Assembly: GCA_028686135.1 (NCBI GenBank)
Contig: JAQUCP010000010.1
Span: forward strand, 1-64,000
Source: UBA12481 sp012523435
Lineage (GTDB): Bacteria; Bacteroidota; Bacteroidia; Bacteroidales; UBA12481
Reading direction: 5' to 3'
DNA length: 64,000 nucleotides
Shown piece after piece: positions 42,428 through 51,367 of the stretch; the stretch's first letter is position 1; each line of letters opens with the position of its first letter. The notes under the pieces were generated by a model, which was not told the origin of the DNA, did not search any database, and saw only the letters and a program-made list of their open reading frames with translations. Both the position numbers and the translations under genes were made by a program.

Positions 42428-43981
42428 TTACTTGAATTTCTGACTGAGGATATGGACTGAGTAAGGTTGAAGATAGGTTTTCCCGTTAATCGTTTTTAGG
42501 AAGTCATGTGATTGATATACAGGTGATAATAGGTCAATTCCGGGGTATGTATTAATACTTTGTGTCTGATTGCTAAGGTTAATTAGCACCAGGATGCTTT
42601 CTGATTCGGCTGTTCTGACGAATGCCAGGGTTTTCGGGTTGTTGGTGTCATGGAGTAGGAGGTTACCCGTTTGTAATGCCGGGGACTGTTTACGGACATG
42701 GATCAGGGTTTTATAGTAATTGTACAGTGATTTTTCATCTGATTTTTGCATAGCCAGTGGTTTCACTGTTCCGGCATTACTAAGCCAAGGAATTTCCCAG
42801 GTTGTCTGGCCCGGGTCTTGGTGATCGAGATCCCAAAGAAATGGTTCCCGGATAAATTCGTCAGGCTTATCGCCGAGCATGCCGATCTCTTCACCGTAAT
42901 AGATAAATGGATTACCTGGCAGGGTCAACAGCAGTGCCGCGGCTACTCTGGCTTTTCCTGTATGACCTTTGAGTTCCGTCATGATCCGGGTCATATCATG
43001 ATTGGTTAGGAATATTGCATCCTGATATTGAGGATTTTCGTTGGCATAGTTACGGTGGATTTGTTGCCAGGTCTCTACAATATGCCTATCGATTCCGTCG
43101 ATCAAGCTTTTTCGGATAGAATCGGACAGTTGAAAATTAAAACAAGCTGAGAGTCCGTTAGCCAGGAATGGGGCGATGGTTGTTGATGGTGCCCAGACTT
43201 CGCCCACAATCATAGCGTCGGGTTTGACGGCCCGGACAGCCTTTCCAAACTCCTTCCACCATCCATGGTTTTTGGTGGATTCCTTTTCGTTATAGATATG
43301 CAGCGCAGCATCCAGTCTGAAGCCATCCACCCCGACCTCTTCAAGCCAGTAAGTGGCAATCCGGATCATCTCTTGTCTGACAGTAGGATTATCGTAGTTT
43401 AAGTCGGGCATTTCCCACCAGAAGAAACCATAATAGCGGGTTTTATCCTGCTCCACTCCTTTTGCATTGCGAGGTTTATGCCATTGATGTGGGTTCAATT
43501 CATAATCGGCAGGTTGGTCCGACCAGAGATAGTAATCACGATAGGGGCCAGGGCGTTTCTTTTGGGCATTGATGAACCAGGGATGGAGGTTGGATGTATG
43601 GTTAGCTACCAGATCGAGCAGGATGACCATATTCCGTTTATGAGCTTCTTTAACGAGGGTTTTGTAATCATCGAGGGTTCCATAATCGGGATGGATTCCG
43701 TAGTAATCGGTCACGTCGTATTTGTGGTAGGTAGGAGATGGGTGAACTGGCAGCAACCACAGGCCTTCAATGCCGAGATCCTTCAAGTAGTCAAGCTTAG
43801 ATGTTAATCCGTTAAGGTCACCGATGCCATCCTGATTACTATCGTAGAATGATTGGACGAAGACAGAATAGTAAACCTTTGTCGGATGTTTTAGCCCATC
43901 GATAAGTGGTACTTGAGATTGTAGGGATGACGATGCAGTAATCAGAATGGTCAGGATTAGAAGTAAGCTTTTTCGAATCAT
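42428..43981 (-). CDS. Secreted GH13 alpha-amylase-family enzyme
   Basis: Alpha-glucan hydrolase of 517 residues with a signal peptide ending near SLQSQ and no lipobox, so probably periplasmic. The TIM barrel has the four classic regions: DLVANH (about 123-128), GFRLDAALH with nucleophile Asp224, GEVW with acid Glu261, and TNHDM with Asp329. A short C-terminal beta-domain ends the protein. Family membership is firm; fine specificity (oligo-1,6-glucosidase, neopullulanase or alpha-amylase) is not. It lies 4 bp after the other GH13 gene, so the two are co-transcribed. Confidence 0.92.
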   Translation of the reverse strand: MIRKSLLLILTILITASSSLQSQVPLIDGLKHPTKVYYSVFVQSFYDSNQDGIGDLNGLTSKLDYLKDLGIEGLWLLPVHPSPTYHKYDVTDYYGIHPDYGTLDDYKTLVKEAHKRNMVILLDLVANHTSNLHPWFINAQKKRPGPYRDYYLWSDQPADYELNPHQWHKPRNAKGVEQDKTRYYGFFWWEMPDLNYDNPTVRQEMIRIATYWLEEVGVDGFRLDAALHIYNEKESTKNHGWWKEFGKAVRAVKPDAMIVGEVWAPSTTIAPFLANGLSACFNFQLSDSIRKSLIDGIDRHIVETWQQIHRNYANENPQYQDAIFLTNHDMTRIMTELKGHTGKARVAAALLLTLPGNPFIYYGEEIGMLGDKPDEFIREPFLWDLDHQDPGQTTWEIPWLSNAGTVKPLAMQKSDEKSLYNYYKTLIHVRKQSPALQTGNLLLHDTNNPKTLAFVRTAESESILVLINLSNQTQSINTYPGIDLLSPVYQSHDFLKTINGKTYLQPYSVHILSQKFK

Positions 43982-43985
43982 GCGT

Positions 43986-45359
43986 CTATTTTATAAAAAC
44001 TTTATAACCCCAGGCGTCCAGGTTGATGGATTTTTTTGAAAGGGAGAGGCTTTCTCCGGTAAAGAAGTTTGTAAAAGAACCTCTCAGTGGTTCGTGGGTG
44101 AGATCAACTGTTGATGGATTTGGGCTCAGGTTTGTTATGCAAACCACCTGGTTATCATCGAGTTCACGAATAAAGGCGAATACCTGTTGGTCGGCGTTGG
44201 TTGACAGTCGTCTGTAAGTACCGCCAAATCCGGGGTTCCAAAGAGCAGGGTTTTCCTTTTTTAGTTTATTTAAGTCGGTATAGAGGTTTTTGAAAGGATG
44301 GTCATTCCATTCGATTTCATCTTTTTCGAAAAACTCCAATCTTTTGGATGAACCCGCTTCTTGTCCGCTGTAAATCAGAGGCATACCAGGAATGGTATAA
44401 GTCAGAATGGTCATAGTCTCTGTGGCCTGGCCCATTCTTTCCCATTCGGTTCCATTCCATGAGTTTTCATCATGGTTGGAGGTGAAATAGAGCCTGATAT
44501 CATTTGGGTGATAGTCGTTTTCTGCTCGTTTGAAGTATTCATCTATCTCTTTTACAGAAGCTTTCTCTTGGGCAACCTGATTGAAGATATGGTGTAGTTC
44601 CCATCCATAGGTGATATCCATGGCGTGTTCGTGCAGGGTTCTTTGTTCTGCTTCAGCCAGAAGGAGTACTTCCGGGTTAGTTGCCTGGAGAGCTGGTCGG
44701 ACATCGTTCCAGAAATCCACAGGTACCTGGTGGGCTACATCGAAGCGAAAACCATCGAGTCCGGTCTCAGTCATCCAGAATTTCAATGTTTCAATCATGT
44801 AGCTTCTCAGGTCTGGCTGGTCATAATCGAATTGGACTACGTCGGTCCAGTCCCAGGGGGAGAACATATTTCCGAGGCTATCTTTTTCGTACCATTCCGG
44901 ATGTTGGTGAATCAGCTCATTATCCCAGGATGAATGGTTAGGAACCCAGTCGATGATCAGGTACATACCGGCTTCGTGGGTTTTCCTGACCAGTTCCTTA
45001 AAATCTTCCATTGTGCCGAACTCAGGATTGATTCCTTTGTAGTCTTTAACGCTGTAGTAGGATCCCAGCGTACCTTTCCGGTTGATTTCACCAATTGGAT
45101 GAATGGGCATCAGCCAGAGGATCTCAACACCCATTTCTTTCAGCCTTGGGATATGGTTAGCGAATGCACTGAAGGTTCCTTCCGGAGTGTATTGGCGGAC
45201 ATTAACTTCGTACATGACAGCGTTTTTCACCCATTCGGGGTGAATCACTGAAGTTGTTTGTTGGCTTTGGTTGGGTGTTTCCTGTTTTTGTTTGCAGGAG
45301 ACGCTGATTATCAGAATAATAACAATCAGGGCGCAGGGTAATTTTGTTTTCATAGCCAT
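43986..45359 (-). CDS. GH13 alpha-amylase-family lipoprotein
   Basis: Lipoprotein of 457 residues with a lipobox ending at Cys22 (IISVSC) followed by a Gln-rich linker. That places it on the outer membrane, as for SusG-like amylases. GH13 regions: DWVPNHSS, GFRFDVAH with nucleophile Asp207, LAEAE with acid Glu236, and TSNHDEN with Asp297. The upstream 94 bp hold no clear TAnnTTTG box. Together with the next gene it forms an amylase pair, separate from the SusCD locus at 49-64 kb. Confidence 0.92.
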   Translation of the reverse strand: MAMKTKLPCALIVIILIISVSCKQKQETPNQSQQTTSVIHPEWVKNAVMYEVNVRQYTPEGTFSAFANHIPRLKEMGVEILWLMPIHPIGEINRKGTLGSYYSVKDYKGINPEFGTMEDFKELVRKTHEAGMYLIIDWVPNHSSWDNELIHQHPEWYEKDSLGNMFSPWDWTDVVQFDYDQPDLRSYMIETLKFWMTETGLDGFRFDVAHQVPVDFWNDVRPALQATNPEVLLLAEAEQRTLHEHAMDITYGWELHHIFNQVAQEKASVKEIDEYFKRAENDYHPNDIRLYFTSNHDENSWNGTEWERMGQATETMTILTYTIPGMPLIYSGQEAGSSKRLEFFEKDEIEWNDHPFKNLYTDLNKLKKENPALWNPGFGGTYRRLSTNADQQVFAFIRELDDNQVVCITNLSPNPSTVDLTHEPLRGSFTNFFTGESLSLSKKSINLDAWGYKVFIK

Positions 45360-45453
45360 TAGGAATTTTGGTACAATTTACTCTCCTGCATTGAATTAAA
45401 AAAGTTTGTCGTGCCTTATTCGTCGAGGTCATCCTCCAGCAGTTCATTTGTTT

Positions 45454-46209
45454 TCAGAGTTCAAGGATTACCAGGCTTTCTCGGGGGATAGCCCGATAGA
45501 TTGCTTCAGCCTCACGTGAATTGATTCGAATTCTCAAAGTAGGTCGGTAGGGCACTTTTGTATCTTTGAAGATATTCTGAATTAGGGCTTTGATGAATTC
45601 TGCCCGGTCTTGCAGGTCAAACTTCAATCGGGGCCAGAATTGCGGTATTGAATCAGCCAGTTGGCCGGTCACCTGTAATCGGAGGCCGTGGTTAAGGTTA
45701 AAACGGTACATGACCGGAACGGTATGAATGGTATCCGGTATAGTGGCTTCTTTCACCTCGGATGAATCTTTGGGGGCAATTTTTACGATGAATAGCTCTT
45801 TCGGAATGGTAGATACTTCATTCTGTATCCGGAGGGGTTTATGGAAGAGGATATACTTTTCGGTGGCGTTGAGGTGGCGGAAGAAGTAGCTTGCGCTATG
45901 CCGTAGGATTGGCGACCGGTGCAGCACAATCCCTTGGATTTCAAGATAGACCATTTTCTCTTTTAGATTGATCCTGAGGCCTATAGAATCGTCTTTTGCC
46001 ATTTGAAGGCGGGCTTCGAGCGAGGTTTTACGCTCAAGGAGATCATCAGGGTAGGAGAGGGCTGTTTTGTTGGCTTTGACCTCTCGGATCTCTGCCAAGT
46101 AATCCTCCACAAACCGGTCTTGGGCTTTCATTGCAATAACCATGAGGATTCCCAGGATGAGGATGATCAGGATGGAACTTATCAGAAGAGGTTTTTTCAG
46201 TGCTTTCAA
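45454..46209 (-). CDS. YkuD-like protein with destroyed active site
   Basis: Protein of 251 residues with one N-terminal membrane helix (about 7-27) and a periplasmic domain. It is the third gene after two L,D-transpeptidases. Its C-terminus (LRIRINSREAEAIYRAIPRE) aligns without gaps with the end of the neighbour Ldt (CIRLLDDDLEVVYKTLPIGA). In that alignment the catalytic His-Gly-Cys becomes Thr224-Leu225-Arg226 (codons ACT TTG AGA, 45540-45532). An N-terminal YkuD-like strand (LKEKMVYLEIQGIVLHRS) is also recognisable. I infer a non-catalytic paralogue that may regulate or anchor the active enzymes. Other folds cannot be excluded without structure prediction. Confidence 0.6.
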   Translation of the reverse strand: MKALKKPLLISSILIILILGILMVIAMKAQDRFVEDYLAEIREVKANKTALSYPDDLLERKTSLEARLQMAKDDSIGLRINLKEKMVYLEIQGIVLHRSPILRHSASYFFRHLNATEKYILFHKPLRIQNEVSTIPKELFIVKIAPKDSSEVKEATIPDTIHTVPVMYRFNLNHGLRLQVTGQLADSIPQFWPRLKFDLQDRAEFIKALIQNIFKDTKVPYRPTLRIRINSREAEAIYRAIPRESLVILEL

Positions 46210-46230
46210 GGCAAATTTGTTTTGAGGCTG

Positions 46231-46977
46231 TTAATAGATGATTACTTTGGCTCCAATCGGGAGGGTTTTGTACACCACTTCCAGGTCATCATCAAGCAAA
46301 CGGATGCAGCCGTGTGTTACAGGAAGTCCGATAAGTCGTTGATATAGAGTTCCGTGGATCATGTAGGCATCGCCAATATCCAGCTTATAGGCTCCCAGGG
46401 TATATCGGTCATAGCGGGATGGGTGGCCGTAGGGAGGGATTGGCAGGCCCTCTTCGATAAAGGCCCAGTCGGGTTTAGTCCATACTGGATTGGGGGCTTT
46501 CAGTCTAACGCGGTGGACTCCACGGGGAGTTTTGAAGGTGAATTCCCGCTTGTCGGATACCAGAATGGTGTTACTTCCGGTTGAGCAGGGGCCTTGGCGG
46601 ATCAGTTCTTTCCCGGAGTAGAGGTAAAATCTATTTTCGGTTGTATTGATAATCAGATAAGGGTTCTGGCCGGTCAGGCGGTTGAGGCGTTGTTCGAGCA
46701 CCTGAATCTCCTTTTTGATTTTCAGGGTATCGATTATTCGATCATTTTCGGAGAGTAGCAATGAATCGGCACCATGAAATCGCGACATGGCGATTTCCGG
46801 GCCGTACGGTATGGCATAAAACAAGCCAAGGCCCACAAGCAGGACAGCGAGAATCGACCCGATCGTCAGAGCCAAGATTTTTAGAGGTTTTTTATGATAC
46901 CATTTTGGTGGAGTTGGCTCCGGGGTTATTTCCGGTGATAGGTCAATCGTTTCGGCTATTTGGTCTTCCATATTCAT
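46231..46977 (-). CDS. L,D-transpeptidase (YkuD)
   Basis: Membrane-anchored cell-wall enzyme of 248 residues that forms 3-3 peptidoglycan crosslinks or attaches proteins to the wall. One N-terminal helix (about 33-55) anchors it. The YkuD domain (about 105-248) starts NPYLIINTTENRFYLYSGKE and carries the catalytic motif THGCIRL with His and Cys, plus the upstream His in YMIHGT. Its start overlaps the preceding Ldt gene by 4 nt. Confidence 0.9.
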   Translation of the reverse strand: MNMEDQIAETIDLSPEITPEPTPPKWYHKKPLKILALTIGSILAVLLVGLGLFYAIPYGPEIAMSRFHGADSLLLSENDRIIDTLKIKKEIQVLEQRLNRLTGQNPYLIINTTENRFYLYSGKELIRQGPCSTGSNTILVSDKREFTFKTPRGVHRVRLKAPNPVWTKPDWAFIEEGLPIPPYGHPSRYDRYTLGAYKLDIGDAYMIHGTLYQRLIGLPVTHGCIRLLDDDLEVVYKTLPIGAKVIIY

Positions 46978-48104
46978 GGTCTTGCTTTTTTTTGGACCTC
47001 ATCGAGAGAGTGAAGGGATCCGACAATTAGTACTGGGCATCCCACCGGAACCAACCGGTACAGCATGTCCATGTCCCGGTTTTCAAGAGCGACACAACCG
47101 TCAGTCCAGTGAATTCCTTTTCCGCCACCTCCATGTATTTCGATCAACCCTCCTATTTGAGAGCTACTGGGAATGCTTTGGTTTCGGATTGCTTCCTTGA
47201 ATCTCTTTTTATCCTCGTCGTTCGGATAGTTGAGGAGTAGTGCTTTGTAATATTTGGTTTGGCCTCCCTGCTTTTTTCGGGTTATTTTGTAGAGCCCTTC
47301 GGGGGTGGCTTTGTCGCCCGCGAATTGTTTATCGCCTATCCAGTTTTTCCCTAGTTCGGCCTTAAAAGTTTTACTCAGTCGGCCATTTTTATACAGGTAG
47401 CACTCCGTTGCAAACTTATCGACAATGATCGCATAACTTTGATTAGTAGATGATTGCCGAATTGTTTGGCTAGCCTGTTGTTGCCATTGTGGTACTTTGC
47501 TGAAGTAGTTATTGAGCAGGAAGCGCACATGCTGGGTTACTTGGCCGACGTAGTTTTTTGCTTCATCGAGTTTCTTGCGACTCTCTTTGTATTTCTTTTG
47601 TTCCAGGTTCAGTTCGGCTTCTTTCAGGAGCAGCACCCCCTGAGTATATTTTCCGTTAATCTCCACCAGAGCGGGTAAACGCCTGTATAGCAGTCCGATT
47701 TCTGTTGTATCTGCTTTCAGTGTTTTTATGTCATCCCCAAGGATATCAATAAAGGAACTAGCTGCCTGATCTGCCAGTTTTGGACTCGCCACTGCCAGTT
47801 GAGAGGCTGTAGTACAGAGGTTTATGATTGATTTATAATTCCTGCTGAAGATGAATTTTTCGTTCTCTTGTTTCCAGATTCGCATTGCAGAATCGTAGAG
47901 GATTTCAGCTTCCGTTAACGTTGGTGGAACGAAATCAGGAGAGATTAATTTACGGGCTTCACCGATGGATACCCGAGTCCTTTCCATCTCTTCGTCCGGT
48001 GGCTTTGGAATGAACAGGAATAAAGCTCCAGCCAGCAAAAGGACAGCAGCCGTCAGGAACAGGTTAAGGAACCGCCGATATTTCTTCTTCAGCCTTCGTG
48101 TCAT
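46974..48104 (-). CDS. L,D-transpeptidase with helical N-terminal region
   Basis: Protein of 376 residues from ATG 48104; the longer start at 48116 lies inside the promoter box and is rejected. A membrane anchor (about 15-35) is followed by a long helical stalk (about 60-215). The catalytic YkuD domain (about 230-365) has YAIIVDKFATECYLYKNGRL, GLIEIHGGGGKG and the active-site HWTDGCVAL, with Cys and His in place. It heads the three-gene ldt unit. Confidence 0.88.
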   Translation of the reverse strand: MTRRLKKKYRRFLNLFLTAAVLLLAGALFLFIPKPPDEEMERTRVSIGEARKLISPDFVPPTLTEAEILYDSAMRIWKQENEKFIFSRNYKSIINLCTTASQLAVASPKLADQAASSFIDILGDDIKTLKADTTEIGLLYRRLPALVEINGKYTQGVLLLKEAELNLEQKKYKESRKKLDEAKNYVGQVTQHVRFLLNNYFSKVPQWQQQASQTIRQSSTNQSYAIIVDKFATECYLYKNGRLSKTFKAELGKNWIGDKQFAGDKATPEGLYKITRKKQGGQTKYYKALLLNYPNDEDKKRFKEAIRNQSIPSSSQIGGLIEIHGGGGKGIHWTDGCVALENRDMDMLYRLVPVGCPVLIVGSLHSLDEVQKKARP

Positions 48105-48113
48105 AAATTGGGG

Positions 48114-48121
48114 CAAATTTA
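48114..48121 (-). promoter_or_regulatory. Promoter -7 box of the ldt operon
   Basis: The minus strand reads TAAATTTG, a perfect TAnnTTTG match, 9 nt before the ATG at 48104. It overlaps the T-tract of the upstream gene's terminator, so the end of one unit is the promoter of the next. Confidence 0.5.
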
Positions 48122-48154
48122 AAAAACCCCGAGACCAGTTACGATCCCGGGGTT
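48119..48154 (-). terminator. Terminator of the helical lipoprotein gene
   Basis: A 7-bp stem (AACCCCG 48125-48131 with CGGGGTT 48148-48154) encloses a 16-nt loop and is followed on the minus strand by TTTTTT. It lies 22 bp after the lipoprotein stop. Confidence 0.8.
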
Positions 48155-48175
48155 AGTTTTAAGTCATTCCTTTTC

Positions 48176-48778
48176 TTAGAAAGGGAGTTTGATTCTTGCT
48201 TTGGTCAGAACTTCAACCAGTTCGGTGTGAATGCTGACCGCTTTTTCTTTGATAGCTTTAGCCTGATTGATTCCGTTGAATACATCACCTGATTCCAACT
48301 TGGCACTAGCTTCTTCCATACCGGTTTGAACGCTGGTGAGTTCATTCTGAATCAGTTCAAGAGCGGCTTTACCTTCTTTGCCCCTTGGAGCTTTGGCGAT
48401 CATTTTGGTGTTTTGGTCGATGATAGTTACCAATTCAGTCAAAATGGCTGTAGCTTCCTCTTTCATCTCGACTTTTTTGGTCTGGGCCTTTTCTGCAACA
48501 GAAGTAGCCATTTCGACCGTTGAAGTTAGCTTGGTGAGTTCCTCTTTGTAATTGGAGAAAAGTTTTGATTTCTCTTTTTCAACCGAATTGATCACCATAG
48601 CCAGTGAGTCTTTTAAAGCGGTGAATTCGTCAGCGGCATACACATCAGCCTCAGCAACCCTGGCAGCTTCAATTGCAGCATTAGCCTGGTCTACTTCAGC
48701 CTGTGGGTACTTCTGGCAGCTAGAAAATACCAGGGCTAAACTCATCAGAACAATTCCAGAAAGCAGTTTCATTTTCAT
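48176..48778 (-). CDS. Helical lipoprotein of unknown function
   Basis: Lipoprotein of 200 residues; signal peptide with lipobox LVFSSC, Cys about residue 21. The rest is nearly all alpha-helix, rich in Ala, Glu and Lys (AEVDQANAAIEAARVAEADV, VEKEKSKLFSNYKEEL, KAQTKKVEMKEEATAI). It resembles DUF4398-type or Lpp-like coiled-coil lipoproteins. It lies just upstream of the L,D-transpeptidase unit, so a link to the peptidoglycan is possible. It has its own promoter and terminator. Confidence 0.7.
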   Translation of the reverse strand: MKMKLLSGIVLMSLALVFSSCQKYPQAEVDQANAAIEAARVAEADVYAADEFTALKDSLAMVINSVEKEKSKLFSNYKEELTKLTSTVEMATSVAEKAQTKKVEMKEEATAILTELVTIIDQNTKMIAKAPRGKEGKAALELIQNELTSVQTGMEEASAKLESGDVFNGINQAKAIKEKAVSIHTELVEVLTKARIKLPF

Positions 48779-48910
48779 TTTTTAATCCTCCGTTAAAGAT
48801 TTGGTGTTACTAGTTGTTAAATTTTATTAAAAATAAGATTGTTGTATCTTTTCAATGACTCTGAAAACCAGGCTCTTTTTGCCGGCTTCTCTCGGTCTGA
48901 AAAATCGATA

Positions 48911-48937
48911 CAAAGGTAATGGAAAATTAAATTCCAT
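48911..48937 (-). promoter_or_regulatory. Promoter box and overlapping inverted repeat before the helical lipoprotein gene
   Basis: The minus strand reads TACCTTTG (48918-48911), a perfect TAnnTTTG box about 130 nt upstream of the ATG. An inverted repeat AATGGAA-N7-TTCCATT (about 48917-48937) occupies the region just upstream, where a regulator could act. The leader is long for this window and I see no known riboswitch in it. Confidence 0.4.
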
Positions 48938-49041
48938 TGATTGCTTTTTAATTTTTTTTTAATGTCAGGGTTAGGACCCGGGTCTTTTCTAAAGCAAAGA
49001 TAATCAATATTTTAGTAATCGCAGCTATAATTGGAAGCTAG

Positions 49042-51357
49042 TTACTCATTAATCCTGACACAAAGAGGTTTTCCTTCGGATGATCGGTGGGCTTGTCTGC
49101 TTACGATGACCTGGAATGGTTTTCCCTGATGTTCAGAGATGGTTATTTGTTTGTGGTTAGCAACGATATGGAGCAGTAGTCCACGGAAGTGGATGGTGAA
49201 CGACAGTTCCTTCCAGGTGTCTGGAAGTACTGGATTGATATTTAGTTGGTTGTCAGATACTTCCATACCGCCAAAACCTTCGACTACAGCCATCCAGGTG
49301 CCGGCCATACTGGTAATATGGCATCCTTCGTGGACCTCATGATTGTAATCATCAAGGTCCAGTCGGCTAGTTCTGAGATACAGCTCGTATGCTTTGTCGG
49401 TATAACCCAGTTTGGAGGCGAGGATTACGTGAACGCAGGGGGAGAGGGATGATTCGTGTACTGTCCGGGGCTCATAGAAATCGAAATTACGCCTGATAGT
49501 TTCCAGATCGAATTGATCCTCAAAAAAATAGAGTCCTTGCAGCACATCAGCCTGCTTAATGAAGCAGGAGCGAAGGATACGGTCCCACGACCAGTGTTGG
49601 TTTAGTGGTCGGATTGCAGGATTCAGTTCAGAAGCGAGCATTTGTTCCTTATCGAGATAGCCTTCCTGTTGGAGAAATATTCCAACCTCCTTATTTTCAG
49701 GAAGAAACATATTCTGAATGATTGATTGCCAACGATTTATTTCGGTTTTTACGGGCCATCCGGTGAGTTCCATAACCCGGTCAAAGTCGTCGGGGTAATT
49801 CTCCAGCACCAGGTCGAGGCTCTCCATCGTATAGGCTAAAGTCCAGGCGGCGAGGTAGTTGGTGTACCAGTTGTTATTAACATTGTTTTCGTACTCGTTT
49901 GGACCGGTGACTCCCAAGATGACAAATTTTTGTTTGACATCGCTGAAGGTTGTTCGTTGGGACCAGAACCGGGAGAGTGCGATCAGGACTTCGAGCCCCT
50001 TTTCTGCCAGATAGTAGTCATCGCCGGTATGGCGGATATAGTTGTAGATCGCATAAGCGATGGCGCCGTTCCGGTGGATCTCTTCGAAGGTGATTTCCCA
50101 TTCGTTGTGGCACTCTTCGCCGTTGATGGTGACCATTGGGTATAGTGCAGCACCATCAGTAAAGCCCAGTTTTTCAGCATTTTCGATGGCTTTTCCGAGG
50201 TGTCGATAGCGATACACGAGCAGATTTTTAGCGATTTGGCTATCGGTGGTACTCAGGTAGAATGGCAGGCAAAATGCTTCGGTGTCCCAGTAGGTGCTTC
50301 CGCCATATTTTTCGCCGGTAAAGCCTTTGGGTCCGATGTTTAATCGGGGATCGTGCCCGGTATAGGTTTGATTCAGGTGAAAGATGTTGAAGCGGATTCC
50401 CTGTTGAGCTGAGACATCTCCGTTGATCCGAATATCGCTGAGTTCCCATTTGTGTTGCCAGGAGTCGAATTGTTCGGTTCGGAGGGAAAGATATCCCATT
50501 TTTGCGGCTTCCGTCAGTCGTTCTTCTGCTTTTAGAATCAGCTCGTTGGTAGTGTAATCCCTGGAGGTAACCACTGCAGCGAATTTGATCAATTCGATGG
50601 TATCTCCTGCTCGGACTCTGGATCGGTAACTCGCTGATACTGATTCATTATCCTTATTCGTTTGTATTTTCGGGGTTTCCGAATCCCCATAAATTTGGAC
50701 CTGGGTCCATTGGGCGGTGCAGACCTCAAATCCACTTTTGCGGGTACGGCTGACAACAAAAGCCTGGTGATCTTTGATTTTGGTGGTTATCGGTTCCCAA
50801 AATTTTTCATCATAATTGGAATCCTGATTTCGTACATCGCCATCAATGATTAGGTTAGCGTTAATTTCGGGACTGCAATCCACTGGGGTGATACGATACC
50901 GGATTGCTGCGATCTCTTTTCGCTTCATACTCAGAAACCGTTCTGTTTCCACTTTTATGGTAGTTCCATCGGGCCATGATGCCCTGAACTCCCTGATCAG
51001 CAGACCTTTATGCATATCCAAGGTTCGAGTAAACTGATGGACTTTCATGGTAAAAAGGTCTAGTTCTTTTCCGTCAACCTGGATACTCATCCGGATCCAG
51101 CTGGGAGCGTTGAGTACTTTAGCAAAATACTCGGGATAACCGTTTTTCCACCAACCAACCCTGGTTTTATCCGGATAGTAGATTCCTGCGATATAGGATC
51201 CCTGGAGGGATGGACCGGAGTAGCTCTCTTCAAAATTGGCTCGCAGGCCCATATGTCCATTACCCAGGCTAAAGAGGGATTCAGAACTTTTGTGGAATTT
51301 TGGATCGAAGTGATCCTCAATCACCATCCATTCATCTTCGATAAGGTATTTGTGCAT
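49042..51357 (-). CDS. GH65 disaccharide phosphorylase (maltose/trehalose/kojibiose type)
   Basis: Inverting phosphorylase that splits an alpha-linked glucose disaccharide with phosphate into glucose and beta-glucose-1-phosphate. It has 771 residues from ATG 51357, the family length. The N-terminal beta-sandwich (about 1-250; SLFSLGNGHMGLRANFEE) is followed by an (alpha/alpha)6 barrel. The catalytic segment CHNEWEITFEEIHRNGA (Glu419 and Glu421 near the general acid) and the phosphate-pocket region HESSLSPCVH are present. The next gene encodes beta-phosphoglucomutase, which uses this product. Maltose is most likely because the locus is amylolytic, but linkage specificity cannot be read directly. 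Confidence 0.9.
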   Translation of the reverse strand: MHKYLIEDEWMVIEDHFDPKFHKSSESLFSLGNGHMGLRANFEESYSGPSLQGSYIAGIYYPDKTRVGWWKNGYPEYFAKVLNAPSWIRMSIQVDGKELDLFTMKVHQFTRTLDMHKGLLIREFRASWPDGTTIKVETERFLSMKRKEIAAIRYRITPVDCSPEINANLIIDGDVRNQDSNYDEKFWEPITTKIKDHQAFVVSRTRKSGFEVCTAQWTQVQIYGDSETPKIQTNKDNESVSASYRSRVRAGDTIELIKFAAVVTSRDYTTNELILKAEERLTEAAKMGYLSLRTEQFDSWQHKWELSDIRINGDVSAQQGIRFNIFHLNQTYTGHDPRLNIGPKGFTGEKYGGSTYWDTEAFCLPFYLSTTDSQIAKNLLVYRYRHLGKAIENAEKLGFTDGAALYPMVTINGEECHNEWEITFEEIHRNGAIAYAIYNYIRHTGDDYYLAEKGLEVLIALSRFWSQRTTFSDVKQKFVILGVTGPNEYENNVNNNWYTNYLAAWTLAYTMESLDLVLENYPDDFDRVMELTGWPVKTEINRWQSIIQNMFLPENKEVGIFLQQEGYLDKEQMLASELNPAIRPLNQHWSWDRILRSCFIKQADVLQGLYFFEDQFDLETIRRNFDFYEPRTVHESSLSPCVHVILASKLGYTDKAYELYLRTSRLDLDDYNHEVHEGCHITSMAGTWMAVVEGFGGMEVSDNQLNINPVLPDTWKELSFTIHFRGLLLHIVANHKQITISEHQGKPFQVIVSRQAHRSSEGKPLCVRINE

Positions 51358-51367
51358 AAGTATCTGC

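Noticed and set aside
45202..45447. A minus-strand 81-codon ORF upstream of the GH13 lipoprotein.
   Set aside because: It overlaps the start of the GH13 gene out of frame and the peptide has no protein-like pattern.
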